DNA from: Thermoleophilia bacterium
GTDB lineage: Bacteria > Actinomycetota > Thermoleophilia > Gaiellales > Gaiellaceae
DNA: 14,944 nucleotides
Reading direction: 5' to 3'
Assembly (NCBI GenBank): GCA_025933895.1
Contig: JAICZB010000028.1
Coordinates: 1 to 14,944 of the forward strand
The notes under the pieces are model-generated. The model worked only from the letters and a program-made list of their open reading frames with translations, searched no databases and was not told the origin of the DNA. Numbering within the stretch: position 1 is the stretch's first letter; every line of letters begins with the position of its first letter. The translations under genes were made by a program, and so were the position numbers. Positions 7,395-13,550 of the stretch are shown here, in pieces.

Positions 7395-7703
7395 GTGGTG
7401 AGGGCAATGGCGGTAGGCCGGCAAGTCGATCTTCTCGAACCGATCAATCTCGCCGATCATCTCGGCAAGGTCGAGCTCTACCTGGGGCAGGTCTGCCAGA
7501 TCGCCGGCATCTCGAAGATGCAGCTCGACTACTGGACGAACAAGGCCCAGATCCCCACGAAGGGCAAGAAGCAGCGGATCTACGACATCGACGCGCTCGA
7601 GACCGTGATGCTGATCAAGCAGGCCAAGGACAAGGGCCTGAACCTCGGCGCGGCGATCGAGGCGGCCCGGAACTTCCGCGAGCAGCGCCCCGGCGTCGCC
7701 TAA
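7395..7703 (+). CDS. Small MerR-type winged-helix DNA-binding protein
   Basis: This is a 102-residue protein (from GTG 7395) that is mostly one MerR-like winged helix-turn-helix. The HTH covers about residues 28-48 (LYLGQVCQIAGISKMQLDYWTNK). A wing follows with KGKKQRIYDIDALETVMLIKQAKDKGLNLGAAIEAARNF, where RIYD.DAL and the final helix are typical of the family. There is no C-terminal dimerisation coil or effector domain and no metal-binding cysteine cluster; the single Cys (34) lies in the HTH. It resembles minimal MerR-like regulators or segregation-type DNA-binding proteins, so its ligand and targets cannot be read from sequence. Start choice is uncertain: GTG 7395, GTG 7398 and ATG 7407 are all in frame, and AAGGGG at 7377-7382 is rather far from each. 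It has its own candidate promoter and sits directly after gyrase. Confidence 0.82.
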   Translation: MVRAMAVGRQVDLLEPINLADHLGKVELYLGQVCQIAGISKMQLDYWTNKAQIPTKGKKQRIYDIDALETVMLIKQAKDKGLNLGAAIEAARNFREQRPGVA

Positions 7704-7961
7704 TCCAGAGGTCGTGTCGTCCGCGGATGACCCGTGGGCTGCGGGCCGGGCCGGGACATGGCGTGGGTTCGAGGCGCGCGGCGCAACCGTCGTCGGCACC
7801 GACATTTCCTCTCGCACGCTCCTGCTGATGAACATGCGAGAGCTGACGCTGCCCGGCCCCGGCTTGCACTGGAGGCCGCCGGTCTCGTCGCAGAGCAACT
7901 CGAGCTCACGAGAAGCGGTCGCGGCGAGGAATGGCTGCACGGAGTCGCCACCGCGGGCTGA
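7704..7961 (+). pseudogene. Decayed SAM-dependent methyltransferase remnant
   Basis: No intact frame runs through this 258-base stretch, but pieces of a class I (type 11-like) methyltransferase appear in order on the + strand. Block 1 (7734-7766) reads VGCGPGRDMAW, the SAM-binding motif I. Block 2 (about 7765-7857, shifted by one base) reads GFEARGATVVGTDISS and MNMRELTLP, the usual motif II and post-II segments. Block 3 (7863-7961, back in the first frame) reads LALEAAGLVAEQLELTR and GEEWLHGVATAG, a typical C-terminal end of such enzymes. An intact gene would need about 200 residues; the middle, about 100 residues after MRELTLP, is missing, and a TGA lies just before block 1. It cannot make an active enzyme. 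The family call rests on motif order and is moderately strong. The gene above is intact, so only this locus is eroded. Confidence 0.6.
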
Positions 7962-7970
7962 ACCAGCCGC
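7953..7970. terminator. Hairpin at convergent junction (possible two-way terminator)
   Basis: GCGGGCTG (7953-7960) pairs with CAGCCGC (7964-7970) with one bulged G and loop AAC. It lies immediately after the birA stop on the - strand and at the end of the methyltransferase remnant on the + strand. There is no T-run on either side, so Rho-independent activity is doubtful. Confidence 0.35.
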
Positions 7971-7971
7971 G

Positions 7972-8556
7972 CTACCGGCTTGTGTGCAAGCGCTGCCAGT
8001 CGTCGTAGCGGCGCTCGAGCCCGAGCAGGATTGCGGCGAGCAGCGGCGCCCGCTGCCACTCCCGTCCCGTCTCGTGTCGGAGCGACGTTGGCGGCTTCGG
8101 CGTCTCGGCGGGCAGCTCCCCGGCCGCTTGGTTGACGTTGACGCCGATCCCGAGCACGACCTTGCCACGACTTGCTTCCGGAAGGATCCCGGCGATCTTG
8201 CGGCCTTCGAACAGGACGTCGTTCGGATGGCTCAGCTCCACCGCGAGCCCGGTCTCGGAGCCCAGGACCTCCGCGACCGCGTCGCCGGCCACGAGCGAGA
8301 GCTCCGGCCACAGCGCCATCGGCGGGGTGGGTCGCAGGAGGACGGAGAAGAGGAGGGCCCGGCCGGCAGGCGCCTCCCAGCCTCGCCCGAGCCGGCCGCG
8401 GCCGTGCGTCTGGTGGTCGGTCGCCACCGTCGTCCCCTCGGGTTCGTCGTCCCCGATCAGGCGCTGGGTCGACGCGCACTCCTCGACGAACCGGTACGGG
8501 CGTCCGAGGCGCCCCCGCAGCAGCGGCTCGACAGAGCCGGGAGAGAGATCCGACAC
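7972..8556 (-). CDS. birA: Biotin--[acetyl-CoA-carboxylase] ligase, short catalytic-domain form
   Basis: BirA makes biotinyl-AMP and transfers biotin to the carrier domain of biotin carboxylases such as acetyl-CoA carboxylase. GTG (8556 to 8554 on the - strand) gives 194 residues. Seen motifs are ECASTQ (27-31), the ligand loop GRGRLGR (52-58), ELSHPNDVLFEGRKIAGIL (107-125) with the invariant-type Lys 120, and GIGVNVNQ. There is no N-terminal helix-turn-helix, so it is not a repressor-type BirA. It also ends right after the catalytic core helix (RYDDWQRL): the roughly 45-50-residue SH3-like C-terminal domain found in most family members is absent, and no shifted frame downstream restores it. 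The usual KWPND reads SHPND here. It may be a genuinely minimal ligase or a 3'-truncated, weakened one. It is divergent from the sigma-fab genes, which use malonyl-CoA made by its target enzyme. Confidence 0.85.
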   Translation of the reverse strand: MSDLSPGSVEPLLRGRLGRPYRFVEECASTQRLIGDDEPEGTTVATDHQTHGRGRLGRGWEAPAGRALLFSVLLRPTPPMALWPELSLVAGDAVAEVLGSETGLAVELSHPNDVLFEGRKIAGILPEASRGKVVLGIGVNVNQAAGELPAETPKPPTSLRHETGREWQRAPLLAAILLGLERRYDDWQRLHTSR

Positions 8557-8562
8557 CCGCCT

Positions 8563-8571
8563 TTAGACTAA
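8563..8571. promoter_or_regulatory. Symmetric -10-like element between birA and the sigma-fab operon
   Basis: The only AT-rich spot in the 22-base gap is TTAGACTAA, a palindrome around one central base. Read rightward it offers TAGACT (8564-8569), and read leftward TAGTCT (8570-8565). Both fit TANNNT. A start 7 bases downstream of either would fall within 2-3 bases of the GTG codons at 8579 (+) and 8556 (-), giving nearly leaderless mRNAs. No convincing -35 is seen either way. It could also be an operator. Confidence 0.45.
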
Positions 8572-8578
8572 CCCGGCC

Positions 8579-9169
8579 GTGGGGAGGATCAGCCAGCCGC
8601 TGCGTGAGCGCAGCCTCGACTACGCGAGCCTCGGCGACACGGTCCTCGTCGCGCGTGCCAAGGCCGGCGACCGCCACGCGCTCGAGGCGCTGTGCGTCCG
8701 CCACGCGCCGCGGGTGGAGCGGCTCGCGCGGCATCTCCTGCGCGATCCGGAGGACGCACGCGACGCGGCGCAGGACGCGCTGGCCAAGCTCTGCGTGCGC
8801 CTGCGCCAGTTCCGCGGCGAGGCGCAGTTCTCGACGTGGCTGCACCGGCTGGTCGTCAACACCTGCCGGGACGCGGCCGAGCGCCAGCGGACGCGCGTCC
8901 ACGACCCCCTTCCCGACGAGCTCGGCGTGGATCTCGAGCACGACCCGACGCGCGGCGTACGCATCACCGAGCTGCGCCGGGAGCTCTGCGACTCCCTCGC
9001 CGACATCTCGCCCGAGCAGGCGCAGGTGATCGTCCTCAAGGACGCCATGGGCTACACGTTCGAGGAGATCGCCTCCGCGGCGGGCATGCCGGTCGGCACG
9101 GCCAAGTGTCACGCACACCGGGGTCGCAACCGGCTGCGCGAGCGGCTTCAGCAGCGCGACGTGGCATGA
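8579..9169 (+). CDS. ECF-type RNA polymerase sigma-70 family factor
   Basis: This is a 196-residue alternative sigma factor that would direct RNA polymerase to a regulon-specific promoter. Region 2 spans about residues 28-100: DRHALEALCVRHAPRVERLARHLL, DPEDARDAAQDALAKL, and FRGEAQFSTWLHRLVVNTCRD, the classic core-binding and -10-recognition helices. After a short acidic linker, region 4 spans about 135-190 with LADISPEQAQVIVLKDAMGYTFEEIA and the HTH AGMPVGTAKCHAHRGRNRLRERL. No regions 1.1, 1.2 or 3 are present, so it is ECF-sized. GTG 8579 is the only reasonable start and no clear RBS precedes it, consistent with a leaderless message. No anti-sigma factor is adjacent. Its TGA overlaps the fabZ ATG (ATGA), making it the first cistron of the fatty acid operon. 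Family is secure; the specific ECF group is unknown. Confidence 0.9.
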   Translation: MGRISQPLRERSLDYASLGDTVLVARAKAGDRHALEALCVRHAPRVERLARHLLRDPEDARDAAQDALAKLCVRLRQFRGEAQFSTWLHRLVVNTCRDAAERQRTRVHDPLPDELGVDLEHDPTRGVRITELRRELCDSLADISPEQAQVIVLKDAMGYTFEEIASAAGMPVGTAKCHAHRGRNRLRERLQQRDVA

Positions 9170-9618
9170 GCGTCCCCGCCACCCCGTTCGGCCGGGAGGC
9201 GATCGAGGCGATCATCCCGCACCGCCCTCCGTTCCTGCTCGTAGACGAGGTGCTCGAGCTCGACCCCGGCCGGCGCGTCGCCGCGCGCTTTCTCGTACCG
9301 CAGGACGGCTGGTGGTTCCAGGGTCACTTCCCCGACCGTCCGGTCATGCCCGGCGTGCTGACGATCGAGGCGATCGCCCAGTGTGGTGCCGTTGCCGTGC
9401 TCGCCGACGAGGCGAACCGGGGCAAGATCCCCTTCTTCGCCGGGATCGACGACTGCCGCTTCAAGCGGGTCGTCGGGCCGGGAGACGTGCTCGAGCTCGA
9501 GTGCGAGTTCGTGCGGGTTCGCGGGCCGATCGCGAAGGGACAGGGCCGCGCCACGGTCGGCGGAGACCTGGCCGCCGAGGCCATGCTCACCGTCTTCGTG
9601 GGGAGCGAGGCGGAATGA
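9166..9618 (+). CDS. fabZ: 3-hydroxyacyl-[acyl-carrier-protein] dehydratase
   Basis: FabZ dehydrates 3-hydroxyacyl-ACP to trans-2-enoyl-ACP in the elongation cycle of type II fatty acid synthesis in the cytoplasm. ATG 9166 overlaps the sigma-factor stop (ATGA) and gives 150 residues, the normal length. It is a single hot-dog fold: IIPHRPPFLLVDEV near the N-terminus, then the active-site segment FQGHFPDRPVMPGVLTIEAIAQ with catalytic H54 and E68, the same spacing as in E. coli FabZ. AGIDDCRFKRVVGPGD and the closing strands follow. FabZ rather than FabA is favoured by the short length and GHFPxxPVMPGVL. The next gene starts within its stop. The enoyl reductase that would take its product is not in the window. 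Confidence 0.95.
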   Translation: MSVPATPFGREAIEAIIPHRPPFLLVDEVLELDPGRRVAARFLVPQDGWWFQGHFPDRPVMPGVLTIEAIAQCGAVAVLADEANRGKIPFFAGIDDCRFKRVVGPGDVLELECEFVRVRGPIAKGQGRATVGGDLAAEAMLTVFVGSEAE

Positions 9619-10613
9619 TCGGGGACGCTCGCGGCGATGTCCCCGTCACGATCACCGGTCTCGGGGCCTACGCGCCGGAGCGGGTGATCACGAACGACGA
9701 GCTTGCGCAGATGGTCGAGACGTCGGACGAGTGGATCGTGGAGCGCACCGGGATCCGCGAGCGCCGGATCGCGGCGGACTCGCAGGCGCTGTCGGATCTT
9801 TCGCTGCCGGCGGCACAGCAGGCGCTCGAACAGGCAGGAATCGACGGCGAGGACGTCGACCTCCTGATCGTCGCCACCGTCACGCCCGACATGATGTTCC
9901 CCTCGACCTCCGCGATCCTCGCCGACCAGCTCGGCGCGAAGGATGCGGCCGCGTACGACCTCTCCGCCGGCTGCACGGGCTTCATGTACGCGATTGCGCA
10001 GGCGTACGGAATGGTGGTGGCGGGACTCTCGCGACGGGCGCTCGTGGTCGGCGGCGACGTGCTCTCGCGCATTCTCGACTGGACCGACCGCTCGACCGTC
10101 GTGCTGTTCGGGGACGGCGCAGGAGCAGTGGTGCTCGAACCGGCCGGCGAGGCAGGTTTCCTCGCCTTCGAGCTCGGCGCCGACGGCGCAGGCGGGGAGC
10201 ATCTCTGGCTGCCGGGCAGCGGCTCGCGCACCTTCGAGGATCCGGAGCAGTTCGTGAAGATGAACGGCCGCGAGGTGTTCAAGTTCGCGACTCGCGTCCT
10301 CGTCTCGTCCGCCGAGGCGGTGCTCGAGCGTTACGGAGGGAGCGTGGACGACGTTGATGTCTACGTGCCCCACCAGGCCAATGTGCGCATCATCGACCAC
10401 GCAACCAAGAAGCTCGGGATCCCGTCGGAGCGGGTGGTGATCAACGTCGACCGGTACGGCAACACCTCGTCCGGCTCCATCCCGCTCGCGCTCGCGGAAG
10501 CGCAGAGTGACGGCAGGCTTCGGCGGGGAAGCCTCGTACTCATGACGGGAATGGGCGCCGGTCTCACCTGGGGGAGCGCATTGATGCGCTGGACTGCCGA
10601 GGCCTCGGCATGA
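9615..10613 (+). CDS. fabH: Beta-ketoacyl-ACP synthase III
   Basis: FabH condenses an acyl-CoA primer with malonyl-ACP and so starts each fatty acid chain. ATG 9615 overlaps the fabZ stop (ATGA); the product is 332 residues. The thiolase fold carries the triad C120 (DLSAGCTGFMYA), H253 (YVPHQANVRI) and N283 (NVDRYGNTSSGSIP), with spacings almost identical to E. coli C112-H244-N274. TSDEWIVERTGIRERRI and the glycine-rich GDGAGAVVLE are also typical. In Gram-positive relatives FabH often prefers branched primers from amino acid breakdown, but primer preference cannot be read here. Being in one string with fabD and fabF fits the housekeeping FAS II role rather than a secondary-metabolite KSIII. 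Confidence 0.96.
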   Translation: MIGDARGDVPVTITGLGAYAPERVITNDELAQMVETSDEWIVERTGIRERRIAADSQALSDLSLPAAQQALEQAGIDGEDVDLLIVATVTPDMMFPSTSAILADQLGAKDAAAYDLSAGCTGFMYAIAQAYGMVVAGLSRRALVVGGDVLSRILDWTDRSTVVLFGDGAGAVVLEPAGEAGFLAFELGADGAGGEHLWLPGSGSRTFEDPEQFVKMNGREVFKFATRVLVSSAEAVLERYGGSVDDVDVYVPHQANVRIIDHATKKLGIPSERVVINVDRYGNTSSGSIPLALAEAQSDGRLRRGSLVLMTGMGAGLTWGSALMRWTAEASA

Positions 10614-11539
10614 GCAAGGTCGCTTTCTGCTTCCCCGGCCAGGGCTCGTTCGAGGCGGGGATGGGCCGAGACTTCGCGGAGGCGGTGCCGGCCGCGATGG
10701 AGGTCTTCCGGCGCGGGAGCGAGGCGACCGGTCTGGATCTCGAGCGTCTCTGCTTCCACGCCGACGCAGAGGAGCTCGTCGACACCGCGGTGCAGCAGCC
10801 CGCGCTCGTGGCGACGTCGCTCGCGGTTCTCGCTGCCCTGCAGGAGCGGGGCATCAAGGCCGACTTCGTCATCGGCCACTCGGTCGGCGAGTTCGCCGCG
10901 CTGGCCGCGGCCGAGGCCATGACGCTGGAGGAGGCCATGGCGCTCGTGCGCGAGCGCGGCCTGGCGATGGCCGACGCGGCAGCCCGCAACCCGGGCTCGA
11001 TGGCCGCCATCCTCGGCCTCGCCGACGAGGTGGTGGAAGGGCTGTGCCGCCGCATCCTCGGCGTATGGCCCGCGAACTACAACTGCCCGGGGCAGATCGT
11101 CGTCTCCGGGGAGAACCTCGCCGTCGACGAGTGCATCGAGCAGGCCCAGAGCGAGGGCGCTCGTCGCGCCGTCAAGCTCCAGGTCTCGGGCGCCTTCCAC
11201 TCGCCGCTCGTGGCACGCGCCGCCGACCGGTTGCGGCCCGCAATCGAAAAGATCCGTTTCCAGGAGCCCGTCGCGCCGTTCATGTCCACGGTGACCGCGC
11301 GCGTCGAGTCGGCGCAACGCATGGCGCCGCTGCTCGTCGACCAGCTCACGGCGCCGGTGCGGTTCACGCAGTCGGCGACCGAGCTCATGCGCGGCGGCGT
11401 ACGCACTTTCGTCGAGGTCGGGCCGGGCAACGTGCTCTCCGGCCTCGTCAAGCGGATCGATCGCAGCGTCAAGGCCGTCTCGGTGAACAGCATCGAGGCG
11501 CTCGAGCGGCTCCCCGAGCTGCTCGCCGAGTCGCGGTGA
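10610..11539 (+). CDS. fabD: Malonyl-CoA:ACP transacylase
   Basis: FabD moves malonyl from CoA to the phosphopantetheine arm of acyl carrier protein, supplying the extender unit for FabH and FabF. ATG 10610 overlaps the fabH stop; the product is 309 residues, the usual size. It opens with CFPGQGS, has the nucleophile elbow GHSVGE with S91, QQPALVATSL before it, the RERG arginine motif, and the catalytic histidine H197 in SGAFHSPL. The closing VEVGPGNVLSGLVKR is also conserved. It is a stand-alone enzyme, not a polyketide-synthase AT domain. Its 3' end overlaps the fabG GTG (GTGA). No acpP gene lies beside it, although acpP is commonly the next or nearby gene in fab clusters. Confidence 0.96.
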   Translation: MSKVAFCFPGQGSFEAGMGRDFAEAVPAAMEVFRRGSEATGLDLERLCFHADAEELVDTAVQQPALVATSLAVLAALQERGIKADFVIGHSVGEFAALAAAEAMTLEEAMALVRERGLAMADAAARNPGSMAAILGLADEVVEGLCRRILGVWPANYNCPGQIVVSGENLAVDECIEQAQSEGARRAVKLQVSGAFHSPLVARAADRLRPAIEKIRFQEPVAPFMSTVTARVESAQRMAPLLVDQLTAPVRFTQSATELMRGGVRTFVEVGPGNVLSGLVKRIDRSVKAVSVNSIEALERLPELLAESR

Positions 11540-12261
11540 GCTTCGCCGTCCTCGAGGGCAAGCGCGCCCTCGTCACGGGCGCGTCGAAGGGGATCGGGCG
11601 TGCGATCGCGGAAGAGCTTGCGCGGGCGGGCGCCGAGGTCGTGATCGGCTACCGCACCGGCGCCGAGGAGGCGGAAGAGCTCGCACGCGAGATCGATGGC
11701 CGTGCCCTCCAGGCCGATGTCTCGAGCGCCGAGGAGGCCGCGCGGCTCGTCGAGGAGGCCGGCGACCTCGACATCCTCGTCAACAACGCCGGGCTCACGC
11801 GCGACGGCCTTCTCGCGCGGATGCCGGACGACGACTGGCGCACGGTGATCGAGACGAACCTCTCGTCCGTCTTCTACACGTGCCGCGCGGTCTGCCGGCC
11901 GATGATGAAGAAGCGGGCCGGCTCGATCGTCAACGTCTCGTCGATCGTCGGCGTCCACGGCAACTGGGGCCAGACGAACTACGCGGCGTCGAAGGCCGGG
12001 ATCATCGGCTTCACGAAGTCGCTCGCGCGCGAACTGGGCAGCCGGGGTGTTCGCGCCAACGTGGTCGCGCCAGGTTACGTGCGGACGCAGCTCACCGACG
12101 TCCTGCCGGAGGAGGCGACCTCCGCGATGCTCGGCAACACGCCGCTCGGCCGGCTCGGGGAGCCGACAGACGTGGCGGGCGCTGTACGCTTCCTCTGCTC
12201 CGACGAGGCATCGTTCATCACAGGAGACGTGCTGCTCGTCGACGGCGGACTCGGAATGTAG
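11536..12261 (+). CDS. fabG: 3-oxoacyl-[acyl-carrier-protein] reductase
   Basis: FabG reduces 3-ketoacyl-ACP with NADPH to the (R)-3-hydroxy form, the step before FabZ. GTG 11536 overlaps the fabD stop (GTGA) and yields 241 residues. It is a classical short-chain dehydrogenase: the cofactor motif is GASKGIGRAIAEEL near residue 15, then NNAGLTRDGLL, and the catalytic set S136 (VNVSSIVG), Y149 and K153 (NYAASKAG). PLGRLGEPTDVAGAVRFLCSD and a GDVLLVDGGLGM end are typical of FabG. SDRs are a broad family, so the call leans on the high motif match plus its place between fabD and fabF. The TAG stop shares its G with the fabF GTG. Confidence 0.94.
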   Translation: MSFAVLEGKRALVTGASKGIGRAIAEELARAGAEVVIGYRTGAEEAEELAREIDGRALQADVSSAEEAARLVEEAGDLDILVNNAGLTRDGLLARMPDDDWRTVIETNLSSVFYTCRAVCRPMMKKRAGSIVNVSSIVGVHGNWGQTNYAASKAGIIGFTKSLARELGSRGVRANVVAPGYVRTQLTDVLPEEATSAMLGNTPLGRLGEPTDVAGAVRFLCSDEASFITGDVLLVDGGLGM

Positions 12262-13523
12262 TGACCACAGGGAACGGCTCTCTCAACGGACGCAGACGCG
12301 TCGTCGTCACCGGGCTGGGCGCGGTGACGCCGCTCGGGCTCGATGTCGAGTCGAGCTGGTCGAGCCTGCTCGCGGGCGATTCCGGCGCCGCCGAGATCAC
12401 GCAGTTCGACCACGACGACTATCCCGTGCACTTCGCGTGCGAGGTGAAGGACTTCGACCCGACCGAGTGGATCGACCGCAAGGCGGCGCGGCGGATGGAC
12501 CGCTTCACGCATCTGATCCTCGCGGCTGCGCGGCAGGCGGTGGCCGACTCGGGCCTCGAGGTCGAGAAGGAGGCCGACCGGGTCGGCGCCGCGATCGCCA
12601 CCGGGATCGGCGGCCTGCAGTCGTTCCAGGACTGCTACGACCAGCTCCTGGAACGGGGTCCGGACCGGGTGAATCCGTTCTCGATCCCGGCGATCATCCC
12701 GAACCTCGGCGCCGGCTGGGTCTCGATCGAGCTGGGGACGCGGGGGCCGCTTCTCTCCGAGTGCACGGCGTGCGCCGCTTCGAACATGGCGATCGGCGAC
12801 GGGACGGACGCGATCCGGCTCGGCCGCGCCGACGCGATGCTCTGCGGCGGAACCGAGGCTGCGGTCACCCAGGTGGGCATCGCGGGCTTCGGCGCGATGC
12901 GTGCGCTCTCGCGCCGCAACGACGATCCCGCACGTGCGTCTCGGCCGTTCGACGCGGAGCGCGACGGCTTCGTGATGGGCGAGGCGGGCGCGCTGCTCGT
13001 GCTCGAGGAGCTCGAGCACGCGAAGGCGCGCGGCGCGAAGATCTACGCCGAGGTGTCGGGCTACGGACTCTCGTCCGACGCGAAGCACATCACCGAGCCC
13101 GATCCGACCGGCCCCGTGACGGCGCTGAAGATGGCGCTCGGCGACGCCGGCGTCGGTCCCGACGAGATCGACTACATCAACGCGCATGCGACCTCGACCC
13201 CGGTCGGCGACTCCTCCGAGACCCAGATGCTCAAGCTCGCGCTCGGCGAGGAGAACGCGTACAAGACGCCGTTCTCCGGCACGAAGGGCGCGACTGGCCA
13301 CTGCCTCGGCGCGGCCGGCGCGGTCGAGGCGACCTTCACGATTCTCTCCATCCGCGACGGGAAGCTGCCGCCGACGATCAACTACGAGGTCGAGGATCCG
13401 ACCTGCGATCTCGACTACGTGCCGAACGAGGCGCGCGATGCCGACGTCAAGGTCGCCGTCTCGAACAGCTTCGGCTTCGGCGGCCACAACGCCTGCGTGG
13501 TCTTCAAGCGCTTCGAGGACTGA
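12261..13523 (+). CDS. fabF: Beta-ketoacyl-ACP synthase II
   Basis: FabF condenses acyl-ACP with malonyl-ACP to lengthen the chain by two carbons. GTG 12261 overlaps the fabG TAG by one base; the product is 420 residues including a short polar leader before RRRVVVTGLGAVTPLGL. The Cys-His-His triad is C171 (ECTACAASNMAIGDG), H309 (NAHATSTPVGDSSE) and H347 (GATGHCLGAAGAVE), matching E. coli C163-H303-H340. FDAERDGFVMGEGAG-type and FGFGGHNACVVF motifs are present (here MGEAGALLVLEE). It is a single-domain KAS II, not a PKS ketosynthase or a chain-length factor, since the Cys is intact. It is the last fab gene; a 27-base gap without a hairpin follows, so transcription may continue into the hydrolase gene. 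Confidence 0.96.
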   Translation: MTTGNGSLNGRRRVVVTGLGAVTPLGLDVESSWSSLLAGDSGAAEITQFDHDDYPVHFACEVKDFDPTEWIDRKAARRMDRFTHLILAAARQAVADSGLEVEKEADRVGAAIATGIGGLQSFQDCYDQLLERGPDRVNPFSIPAIIPNLGAGWVSIELGTRGPLLSECTACAASNMAIGDGTDAIRLGRADAMLCGGTEAAVTQVGIAGFGAMRALSRRNDDPARASRPFDAERDGFVMGEAGALLVLEELEHAKARGAKIYAEVSGYGLSSDAKHITEPDPTGPVTALKMALGDAGVGPDEIDYINAHATSTPVGDSSETQMLKLALGEENAYKTPFSGTKGATGHCLGAAGAVEATFTILSIRDGKLPPTINYEVEDPTCDLDYVPNEARDADVKVAVSNSFGFGGHNACVVFKRFED

Positions 13524-13550
13524 GCTCCGGCGCTCGATAGGCTCGCGGCC

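Noticed and set aside
7764..7774. GGTTCGAGGC, which resembles a tRNA T-loop
   Set aside because: The flanking bases do not form a proper T-stem and no acceptor or anticodon arm can be drawn; the stretch is better explained as methyltransferase coding remnant.
7978..7991. GCTTG-TGTG-CAAGC inverted repeat near the birA 3' end
   Set aside because: It is a 5-bp stem within codons, with no T-run, so it is too weak to call a terminator or operator.
8172..9029. A long + strand open frame spanning the birA-sigma gap
   Set aside because: Its translation is Arg/Ser/Pro-rich noise; birA (-) and the sigma factor (+) have the recognisable motifs.
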